Positions 22,221-28,682 of a stretch of 28,682 nucleotides of DNA are shown here, in pieces. Under the pieces are notes generated by a model, which was given only the letters and a program-made list of their open reading frames with translations, searched no databases and was not told where the DNA came from. This DNA comes from CAYWJT01 sp964458655 (GTDB lineage: Bacteria; Acidobacteriota; Aminicenantia; Aminicenantales; Saccharicenantaceae), in the NCBI GenBank assembly GCA_964458655.1, contig CAYWJT010000035.1:1-28682 (forward strand). The letters are read 5' to 3'. Position 1 is the first letter of the stretch; each line of letters starts with the position of its first letter. A program made the translations under genes and the position numbers.

Positions 22221-23942
22221 ATGGCCGTACTTCGCGTGTTCGAATCGCTTCGACGTGGGCCGGGGCTTTTTCTGGTGCGGGCGCTCGCCGTCGCAGCGGT
22301 CGCGCTCGTCGCCGGGGTAATCTCGCCGGGCTGCCGGCCTGAAGGAGGCAGGGAAATGGTCGACCTCGTTTTGTTGAACGGCAGGATCTGGACGGGCAAC
22401 CCCGCGTCGCCGTGGGCTGAAGCGGCGGCTGTCACCGCCGGCCGTTTCGTCAAAGTCGGCTCCAACCGGGAGCTGGCCCTGCCGGGTTTCATCGACTGCC
22501 ATACGCATTTCCTGGCCGGCGGCTTCGCCCTTTCCGCCGTCAAGCTCGGCGATGTCACCAAAAAGGAGTATTTCGTCGCCAAGGTGGCGGCCAAGGCCGC
22601 CGAGCTCGGGCCGGGCAAATGGGTGACCAACGGCGACTGGGACCATGAAAAACTCGACCCGCCCGAACTCCCCCGGCGGGAATGGATCGACGCTGCGACG
22701 CGGGACAACCCGGTGTTCATAAACAGGCTGGACGGCCATATGGCCCTGGCCAACAGCCTGGCTCTCAAGCTGGCCGGGATAACCAAGGAAACCCGGGCCC
22801 CGGCCGGCGGCGAGATCGTCAAGGACCCGGCGACCGGGGAGCCCACCGGCATTCTCAAGGACGCCGCCATGAACCTGGTCGCGGGCCACATCCCCGAGCC
22901 CTCGCTCGAAGACAAGCTGGCGGCGGCCGAGGCGGCGCTCCGCCACGCCGCCGAGCACGGCGTGACCTCGCTCGCCGAGATGGCCGACAGCTCCAGCCTG
23001 GAAGTCTTCCAGGAGCTCGAGCGCCGCGGCCGCCTGACCGCGCGCATCTCGGTCTACATACCTGTGACCGAGGTCGGGCTGCTGGCTTCGCTCAAGCTCA
23101 AGTCGCCCTTCGGTGGACCGTTCCTCAAGCTGGCCGGCCTCAAGGGCTTCGTGGACGGCTCCCTCGGTTCTTCGACGGCCTGCTTCTTCGAGCCCTACGC
23201 CGACGACCCGAACACGCGCGGCCTCTTCCATGAGCAGATGTTCCCGGAAGGCGTCATGGAGAAGAGGCTGCTCGAGGCCGACCGGGCGGGCCTTCAGGTC
23301 GCGGTCCACGCCATCGGCGACCGGGCCAACAAGGACCTGCTCGACATTTTCGAGAACGTGGCCAAGGCCCACGGGCCCCGCGACCGGAGATGGCGGGTGG
23401 AGCACGCCCAACATCTCCGGCCGGAGGACATCGCCCGCTTCGGCCGGCTCGGCGTGATCGCCTCGGTCCAGCCCTATCATCTGATCGACGACGGCTGCTG
23501 GGCCGAAAGGAAGATCGGCCCGGAGCGGGCCAAAACGACCTACGCTTTCCGCTCCCTGCTCGACGCCGGGGCCGTCGTGGTCTTCGGCTCGGACTGGACC
23601 GTGGCGCCGCTCGACCCGGTGGCCGGCATCTACGCCGCCGTGACCAGGCGGACGCTCGACGGCGCCAACCCGGACGGCTGGCACCCCGAGCAGAAGGTGT
23701 CGGTGGAAGAGGCTGTCCGCGCCAGCACTTCGAGCGCTGCCTGGAGCGAGTTCGCCGAGAAGGACAAGGGGACGGTCGAGAGGAGCAAGCTGGCCGACCT
23801 GGTCGTCCTCGACCGTGACATCTTCAGCCTCCCCGCGGCCGAAATAGCGGACGTCAGGGTATCAATGACCATTGTCGACGGGCGGGTGGTTTACGAGAAA
23901 CCGGAGACGCAGCGGGAAGGCAAAGGCGCCGGGCCTCGATAG
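22221..23942 (+). CDS. Exported amidohydrolase (Amidohydro_3/YtcJ-like)
   Basis: The product has 573 residues. An N-terminal hydrophobic segment (about 15-38) ends in ISPGC, a weak lipobox, so it may be a lipoprotein. Metal-site motifs follow the YtcJ pattern: LPGFIDCHTHF, GDWDHEKL, NRLDGHMALAN, VHAIGDRAN, RVEHAQHL and FGSDWTV. These enzymes hydrolyse amide or amidine bonds; the substrate is unknown. Between VGSNREL and ALPGFID about 20 residues present in most relatives seem to be missing. Three consecutive ATG codons begin at 22215; the third (22221) gives 6 bases from the GGGAGG site. It sits between the MBL hydrolase and rnhC in one operon. Confidence 0.8.
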   Translation: MAVLRVFESLRRGPGLFLVRALAVAAVALVAGVISPGCRPEGGREMVDLVLLNGRIWTGNPASPWAEAAAVTAGRFVKVGSNRELALPGFIDCHTHFLAGGFALSAVKLGDVTKKEYFVAKVAAKAAELGPGKWVTNGDWDHEKLDPPELPRREWIDAATRDNPVFINRLDGHMALANSLALKLAGITKETRAPAGGEIVKDPATGEPTGILKDAAMNLVAGHIPEPSLEDKLAAAEAALRHAAEHGVTSLAEMADSSSLEVFQELERRGRLTARISVYIPVTEVGLLASLKLKSPFGGPFLKLAGLKGFVDGSLGSSTACFFEPYADDPNTRGLFHEQMFPEGVMEKRLLEADRAGLQVAVHAIGDRANKDLLDIFENVAKAHGPRDRRWRVEHAQHLRPEDIARFGRLGVIASVQPYHLIDDGCWAERKIGPERAKTTYAFRSLLDAGAVVVFGSDWTVAPLDPVAGIYAAVTRRTLDGANPDGWHPEQKVSVEEAVRASTSSAAWSEFAEKDKGTVERSKLADLVVLDRDIFSLPAAEIADVRVSMTIVDGRVVYEKPETQREGKGAGPR

Positions 23943-23957
23943 ACCGGAGACTAGCGG

Positions 23958-24629
23958 ATGGAGACGAAACTCATCCCCGACGAGCCCGGGCATATCGGGA
24001 CCGACGAGTCCGGCAAGGGCGATTTCTTCGGCCCGCTGGTCGTGGCGGCCTTTTTCCTGCCGGAGGGCCAGGAGCCGGTGCTCCGGGAGCTCGGCGTCAG
24101 GGACTGCAAGAAGATGTCGGACAACCGGGTGCTGGAAGCGGCCGACCGGCTCAGGCGCGGCTACCCCTATCATTCGGTCGTGGCCGTCGGCCCGGCCAAG
24201 TACAACGAGCTCTACGATAAGCTGCGCAACCTCAACCGCCTGCTGGCCTGGGCCCACGCCAGGGCCATCGAGAACATCTTGGAGAGGCTGCCGGTCGGCA
24301 TGGCCGTGACCGACCAGTTCGGCGACGAACGGTTCGTCCGCCAGGCCCTGCAGAAGAAGGGCAGGACCATCGAGCTCGTCCAGAGGCCGAGGGCCGAGGA
24401 GGACGCGGCCGTGGCCGCGGCCTCGGTGCTGGCCCGGGCCGAGTTCCTGCGGCGGCTGGAGCAGCTGTCGGCCGAGGTCGGTTTCGAGCTGCCCAAGGGC
24501 GCCTCGCAGCTCGTTGAAGAGGCGGCCGTCAGGCTGGTCAGGGAAAAAGGAGCGGAAGCGCTGGCCACCGTCGCCAAAATGCATTTCAAGACGGCCGGAC
24601 GCGTGCTGGGCCTGGCCGGCGCGGGCTGA
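23958..24629 (+). CDS. rnhC: Ribonuclease HIII, short form
   Basis: The product has 223 residues. The catalytic core is clear: GTDESGKGDFFGPLVVAAFF with Asp16-Glu17, Asp119 in AVTDQFGDE, and the AEEDAAVAAASVLARAEFL helix with the last acidic ligand (about 147-149). NLNRLLAWAHARAIENIL is typical of RNase HIII rather than HII. The enzyme removes RNA from RNA-DNA hybrids in the cytoplasm. Usual RNase HIII has about 300 residues with an N-terminal TBP-like substrate-binding domain of about 80 residues; that domain is absent here, and the start is fixed by GGAG 8 bases before the ATG and by the adjacent upstream stop. Confidence 0.85.
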   Translation: METKLIPDEPGHIGTDESGKGDFFGPLVVAAFFLPEGQEPVLRELGVRDCKKMSDNRVLEAADRLRRGYPYHSVVAVGPAKYNELYDKLRNLNRLLAWAHARAIENILERLPVGMAVTDQFGDERFVRQALQKKGRTIELVQRPRAEEDAAVAAASVLARAEFLRRLEQLSAEVGFELPKGASQLVEEAAVRLVREKGAEALATVAKMHFKTAGRVLGLAGAG

Positions 24630-24730
24630 GCTCCGGGCGGCACTGACGCGGTGGCGCGCGGCCGCCGACTTATCGCCGGCGGCGAGCCAGCCGTCAAAGG
24701 GCTGAAGCGCTCGGGAGGGCCAAGCCGATT

Positions 24731-24763
24731 CTATATAAAATATAGGAACTATCGGATATATAG
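24731..24763 (+). promoter_or_regulatory. AT-rich promoter-like stretch before the AlaX gene
   Basis: In an otherwise GC-rich gap, CTATATAAAATATAG (an inverted repeat with a 5-base centre) and a second TATATAG occur within 33 bases. Several -10-like hexamers are possible but no matching -35 is convincing. It is the only promoter-like region before the gene starting at 24828. Confidence 0.25.
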
Positions 24764-24827
24764 AGAATGCCAGGCTTGCGACGGTTCGTACGAGCCGACG
24801 CAAGCCGCTGGAAAAAGGAGACGTCAC

Positions 24828-26063
24828 ATGTCTGACAAGCCCGACCCGGCCGCGGCCGGTCCCGGACCGACCGAACGGCTGTATTACGACGACCCGTATC
24901 TCGCCCGGTTCGAGGCCGCGGTCGTGGATAGGACCTGGTTCGAGGGCCGGCCGGCCCTGGTCCTGGACCGGACCGCCTTTTACCCCGAATCGGGCGGCCA
25001 ACCCTGGGACACCGGCGTCATCGAGGACGCCGCGGTCATCAAGGTCGTCGAGGAGGACGGCCGCGTGCTCCATGTCCTGGACAGGGAGGTGGCCGCGGAC
25101 CGCGTCACGGGCAGGATAGACTGGCCGCGGCGCTTCGACCACATGCAGCAGCACACCGGCCAGCACATCCTTTCCCAGGCCTTTTACGAGCTGGTCGAGG
25201 GCGAGACGCTGGCTTTCCATCTCGGCGACGACTTCTCCACCCTCGAGATAGGCTTAGCTTCCGTCACCGACGAGTCCCTGGACCGGGTGGAGACACGGGC
25301 CAACGAGGTCGTCTGGGAGGACCGCGAGGTCAGGTGCTACTATGTCGAAGAGGAAAAGATAGGCGAGGTGCCGCTGCGGCGGCCGCCCAAAAAGCACGGC
25401 CTTCTACGGGTGGTCGAGGTCGCCGGCTACGACTATTCGGCCTGCGGCGGCACGCACTGCCGCCGCAGCGGGGAGGTCGGCCTGATCAAGGTCACGGGCC
25501 AGGAGAAGATCCGCGGCCGGCTGCGTTTCCAGTTCCTCTGCGGCCGGCGGGCACTTATTGATTACGGCCATAAGAACAGGGAGCTGCGCCGCATCGGGGC
25601 GCTTTTTTCGTCGTCCTGGTCCGGGCTGGCCGGGCTCGTGGAGAAACAGGCCGCGGAGGCCAGGGACCTGAAGAGGACTGTCAAGAAGCTGGAAGAGGAG
25701 CTCTTTTCCTATGAGGCGGCCGGCCTGGCCGCCGCGGCCAGGGGAGGAGTGATCGTCAAGGCCTTCGAAGACAGGACGCCGCAGGGCGTGCGTTTCCTGG
25801 CCCTCAGCCTGACCCGGCAGGGCCGTTTCTGCGTCGTCTTCGGCGCCGGGACCGAAGCCCAGGCGCATCTCATACTGGCCCGGCACGCCGAGATCGGCCT
25901 CGACCTCAGGGGTGTCGTCCCGGCCGTCGCGGCCGCGGCTGTTTTCAAGGGAGGGGGCGGCCCGTCGCTCGTCGAGCTCGTGACTTCCGACAAAGACAAG
26001 CTCGCCGAGGCTTTGAGGCTGGCCGAGAACTGGGTGCGGGAAAAGCTCGGGTCAGGCGCCTGA
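24828..26063 (+). CDS. AlaX-type alanyl-tRNA editing protein with DHHA1 domain
   Basis: The product has 411 residues. The second-additional-domain zinc site is complete: HxxxH at His109/His113 in MQQHTGQHILSQ and Cys206/His210 in SACGGTHC. The N-terminal ALVLDRTAFYPESGGQPWDTG is the start of the editing domain, and a coiled coil (about 280-305) leads to a DHHA1 domain ending in FKGGGGPSLVELV. The protein hydrolyses mischarged Ser- or Gly-tRNA(Ala) in trans. The ATG is chosen because AAAGGAG lies 8 bases upstream; the frame is open further up but without support. It converges with the permease gene 13 bases away. Confidence 0.88.
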   Translation: MSDKPDPAAAGPGPTERLYYDDPYLARFEAAVVDRTWFEGRPALVLDRTAFYPESGGQPWDTGVIEDAAVIKVVEEDGRVLHVLDREVAADRVTGRIDWPRRFDHMQQHTGQHILSQAFYELVEGETLAFHLGDDFSTLEIGLASVTDESLDRVETRANEVVWEDREVRCYYVEEEKIGEVPLRRPPKKHGLLRVVEVAGYDYSACGGTHCRRSGEVGLIKVTGQEKIRGRLRFQFLCGRRALIDYGHKNRELRRIGALFSSSWSGLAGLVEKQAAEARDLKRTVKKLEEELFSYEAAGLAAAARGGVIVKAFEDRTPQGVRFLALSLTRQGRFCVVFGAGTEAQAHLILARHAEIGLDLRGVVPAVAAAAVFKGGGGPSLVELVTSDKDKLAEALRLAENWVREKLGSGA

Positions 26064-26076
26064 GCCCGTCGGCGGC

Positions 26077-27321
26077 TCATTCGTAGCGAAGAGAGACGAT
26101 GGGATCCATGCGTGCCGCCTTCTGCGCCGGGAAGATGCCGAAGAAAAGGCCGACCCCGATGGACACGCCGAGTCCGAGCAGCACGGACCAGGCGGAGACG
26201 GCCGCGGGCAGCGGCGTGGCGGCCCTGACGACCATGGCGATGCCGATGCCGACCAGGACCCCGATGAGCCCCCCCGCGCCTGTGAGGACGACGGCCTCGA
26301 ACAGGAACTGCTTGAGGATGTCCTGGGCCCGGGCGCCGATGGCCTTCCGTATGCCGATCTCCCTCGTCCGCTCCTTGACGGAGACCAGCATGATGTTCAT
26401 GACGCCGATGCCCCCGACGAGCAGGCCGATCGAAGAGATGACCATCATGACCAGGTAGGCGGCCCCGGTCAGCTGGTTGTAGAGTTCCACCAGGGAATCC
26501 TGAGTGAAGACGGCGAAATCGTTGGGCTTGCCGAAGGGCACGTTGCGGCGCCGGCGCAGGAGGCTTGTGACCTGTTCCATCGCCTCCTGCAGGTCCTCGT
26601 GGCTGACCGGCACGGCCGAGATGGACAGGGATTCCTTGTCGTAGCTGAAGTACTTGGTCAGGGTGGTGATGGGCATGGCCGCGAAGTTGTCGCGGCTCTG
26701 GCCGAACATCTGGCCCCTCTTGTTGAGCACGCCGACGACGGTGAAGCTCTCCGGCCCGACGCGTATCTCCTTGCCGATGGGGCTCGAATCGGGGAAGAGG
26801 GCCGCGGCCAGGTCAGCGCCCAGGACGCAGACCCGGGCCCGGTGCTCGATCTCCGCGGCGGTGAAGTGCCGGCCTTCCCGGGGCAGGTACAGGGCGAAGA
26901 CCTGGGGCCATTTTTCGTTGATGCCCAGCACCTGGGCCGAGTCGCTCTTCCTGTTCTGGAACTTGATCTCCACCGGTTCGAAGACGCTGACGTTGAGCGA
27001 GACGGCCGAGGCCCTGATGAGAGGGCACTCTCTCTCGATGGCCAGGCCGTCCTCGTAGGTGAGGTCCTTGCGGGTGCGCTCCTCCTCGGAGCGGCGGCCC
27101 ATCTGGACCGGGTCGTATTTTTGGATCAGTATCAGGTCCGAACCCACGGACTCCAGCTCCGAGAGGAAGGACTTGTTGAGGCCCTGGATGACCGAGACCA
27201 TGCCGATGACGGTCATGACGCCGATGACGATGCCAAGGACGGTCAAGAAGGAGCGCAGCTTGTTGGCCCAGAGCGACGCCAGGGACATCTGGAAGATCTC
27301 TCGCAGGAACTGCAGCCTCAT
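26077..27321 (-). CDS. MacB-like ABC transporter permease (second of a pair)
   Basis: The product has 414 residues: a first membrane helix near 20-42 (SFLTVLGIVIGVMTVIGMVS), a large extracytoplasmic MacB_PCD domain (about 45-280), and a C-terminal FtsX domain with three helices (about 290-405) containing GGIGVMNIMLVSVKERTREI and GIRKAIGARAQDILKQF. These permeases transmit ATP energy for export of lipoproteins, peptides or drugs rather than forming a channel. Its ATG overlaps the stop of the upstream permease by 4 bases (ATGA), so the two are translationally coupled and probably form a heterodimer. No ATPase is encoded in the window. Confidence 0.9.
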   Translation of the reverse strand: MRLQFLREIFQMSLASLWANKLRSFLTVLGIVIGVMTVIGMVSVIQGLNKSFLSELESVGSDLILIQKYDPVQMGRRSEEERTRKDLTYEDGLAIERECPLIRASAVSLNVSVFEPVEIKFQNRKSDSAQVLGINEKWPQVFALYLPREGRHFTAAEIEHRARVCVLGADLAAALFPDSSPIGKEIRVGPESFTVVGVLNKRGQMFGQSRDNFAAMPITTLTKYFSYDKESLSISAVPVSHEDLQEAMEQVTSLLRRRRNVPFGKPNDFAVFTQDSLVELYNQLTGAAYLVMMVISSIGLLVGGIGVMNIMLVSVKERTREIGIRKAIGARAQDILKQFLFEAVVLTGAGGLIGVLVGIGIAMVVRAATPLPAAVSAWSVLLGLGVSIGVGLFFGIFPAQKAARMDPIVSLRYE

Positions 27322-28553
27322 TGTTCCGACCTCAGGGACTCGACCGGGTCTAGTTTGGCCGCCCGGTTGGCGGGGTAGATGCCGAAGAAAAGGCCCACCG
27401 ATGAGGAGAGCAGTATGGCGATGACGACCGACAGGGGGTCGAGGCTGGAGGGGATCTTGGTGGCCGCCGAGACGATGCGGGCGGCCAGGAAGCCCAGCGC
27501 GATGCCGATGACGCCTCCGACGGCGGAGATGAAGGACGATTCGATCAGGAACTGGAAGAGGATGTCGCGGCGCCGGGCGCCGACGGCCATCCTGATGCCT
27601 ATCTCCTTGGTCCTTTCTGAGACCGAGACGAACATGATGTTCATGATGACGATGCCGCCGACGAGCAAAGCGATGGAGGAGATGGCGATCATGGCGAAGT
27701 AGATGCCCGAGGTCGCGCTCTTGTAGAACTGGATGAAGGTCTCGGAAGTGGCGAAGGAGAAATCATCCGGGTCCCGGTAGGTCCTCTTCCTCCAGGAGCG
27801 CAGGATGGTCCGCACCTCCTCCTGGGCCTGCTGCATCTGCTCTTGGGACCTGGTGTGGACGTTGATGGTGATGCTGCGCCTCGAGCCGTAGGCCTTGAGG
27901 AAGGTCGTGATGGGGATGCGGACGAAATTGTCCTGGCTGAAGCCCAGCACCTTGCCCTTCTTCTTGGCCACGCCGATGACCTGGAAGTTCTGGTTGCCGG
28001 CCTTGATCCAGCGGTTCAGCGGGTCTATGCCGGGGAATAGCTTCTCGACGATGTCCGCCCCGATGATGCACACCGGCCTGGAGTTGGTCTCGTCCTGGCG
28101 CTGGAAGTAACGCCCGGCTTCGAGCTCCAGGACCGAACCTATCTGGTAGTCGACCGAGGTCTCGCCGCGTATGTCGGCCCCCTTGATGATGCGGCCGCCG
28201 TACTTGACGTCCTGGGAGGTGTCGGCGCTCGCGCCGATGAGGTCGCAGGAGCGGCAGTTGGCCCGGAGCAGCTCGACCTCTTCCATGGTGATGTCCTTGC
28301 GTTTCATCTGCTCCAGGAAATCCTTGAGGGACGTCCCGATCATGGAGAATTTCTGCACGGCGAAATCGTTGGCGCCGTAGAAGGACATCTTGCTGTAGAC
28401 GTAGCCGTTGAGGCCCTGGATGACCGAGATCACGGCGATGATGGTCAGGACGCCGATGATGATGCCGAGCAGGGTCAGGAAGGTGCGCAGCTTGTTGGCC
28501 AGCAGGGAATCCAGGGCCATGCGGACGGACTCGCCGACTTGAACTTTCGCCAT
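27318..28553 (-). CDS. MacB-like ABC transporter permease (first of a pair)
   Basis: The product has 411 residues with the same plan as its downstream partner: helix 1 near 23-46 (FLTLLGIIIGVLTIIAVISV), a MacB_PCD domain, and an FtsX domain with GGIVIMNIMFVSVSERTKEI and GIRMAVGARRRDILFQF. The two are paralogues, both ending in a DPxxSLR motif. The extracytoplasmic part contains a CRSC pair (about residue 97-100) that the partner lacks. GAGAGG lies just before the ATG. An ATPase and a membrane-fusion subunit may lie upstream, beyond the window edge. Confidence 0.9.
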   Translation of the reverse strand: MAKVQVGESVRMALDSLLANKLRTFLTLLGIIIGVLTIIAVISVIQGLNGYVYSKMSFYGANDFAVQKFSMIGTSLKDFLEQMKRKDITMEEVELLRANCRSCDLIGASADTSQDVKYGGRIIKGADIRGETSVDYQIGSVLELEAGRYFQRQDETNSRPVCIIGADIVEKLFPGIDPLNRWIKAGNQNFQVIGVAKKKGKVLGFSQDNFVRIPITTFLKAYGSRRSITINVHTRSQEQMQQAQEEVRTILRSWRKRTYRDPDDFSFATSETFIQFYKSATSGIYFAMIAISSIALLVGGIVIMNIMFVSVSERTKEIGIRMAVGARRRDILFQFLIESSFISAVGGVIGIALGFLAARIVSAATKIPSSLDPLSVVIAILLSSSVGLFFGIYPANRAAKLDPVESLRSEQ

Positions 28554-28682
28554 GCCTCTCTCTCGGAATTATTCTACCGGATTAATACGGGAGGGGGAAG
28601 AAAAGGTTTAGAGGGCAAGACGGGGATGGCTCGGCTCCCTGCTTCGGGTCCGGGCGCCTTCTCGGCTCGAGCGCTCGGCGGC

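Noticed and set aside
21396..23684. A 762-residue open frame on the minus strand opposite the MBL hydrolase and amidohydrolase genes
   Set aside because: It is the antisense of two well-supported genes in very GC-rich DNA, has no family motifs or ribosome-binding site, and its composition (runs of Gly, Arg, Val, Leu) is typical of shadow frames.
28608..28682. A possible 24-codon C-terminal end of a minus-strand gene entering from the right edge
   Set aside because: Too short to recognise, with arginine- and serine-rich composition; nothing beyond an open frame supports it.
1..28682. CRISPR arrays or rRNA genes
   Set aside because: No regularly spaced short direct repeats and no rRNA-like sequence were seen anywhere in the window.

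Overview
The window is high-GC bacterial chromosome with gene style typical of Candidatus Aminicenantes or a related Acidobacteriota-like lineage. This is an inference from gene content: an exported 6-bladed beta-propeller protein with a GQGPGEY motif, MacB-type permease pairs, DUF885 and SpoIVB/S55-domain exported proteins, and dense GC-rich antisense open frames. No rRNA or taxonomic marker is present to prove it.

Layout. Positions 1-1604: a partial DUF6506 gene diverges from a ChaN-like/PDZ gene. Positions 1605-4364: an AT-rich island carries a compact minus-strand operon of a membrane-anchored double thioredoxin-fold protein, a 6-bladed beta-propeller protein and two paralogous secreted six-cysteine peptides. 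The island is closed on its right by a truncated, internally deleted second copy of the ChaN/PDZ gene. Positions 4755-6494: an Smr-domain protein, a palindromic repeat element beside a decayed reading frame, tRNA-Lys(CTT) with a strong promoter, and a GspG-like pseudopilin-domain protein. Positions 6559-11366: an NSS-family sodium symporter, RNA polymerase omega with a long acidic tail, a CYTH/CyaB-like protein, a long-chain polyprenyl diphosphate synthase and TatD. Positions 11437-16620: a DUF885 protein that has lost its metalloprotease motif, FabH, an NAD-dependent epimerase/dehydratase and, divergently, an alpha-oxoamine synthase that looks like a serine palmitoyltransferase. Positions 16688-20706: an S55-type protein followed by a large exported beta-propeller protein. 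Positions 20720-28553: EF-P, an MBL-fold hydrolase, an exported amidohydrolase, a short RNase HIII, an AlaX-type editing protein and two overlapping MacB-like ABC permeases.

How the genes work together. Most of the window is housekeeping (translation quality control, lipid precursors, transport). The epimerase, FabH and serine-palmitoyltransferase-like genes suggest a lipid, possibly sphingolipid, locus. The most novel part is the island operon: disulfide-rich secreted peptides made together with a thioredoxin-fold protein carrying one CxxC and an exported propeller. It resembles, without obvious sequence identity, the NVEALA-peptide clusters of Bacteroidota. Several promoters can be read as sigma70-like -35/-10 pairs, and two of them lie so close to start codons without Shine-Dalgarno sequences that leaderless transcripts are likely.
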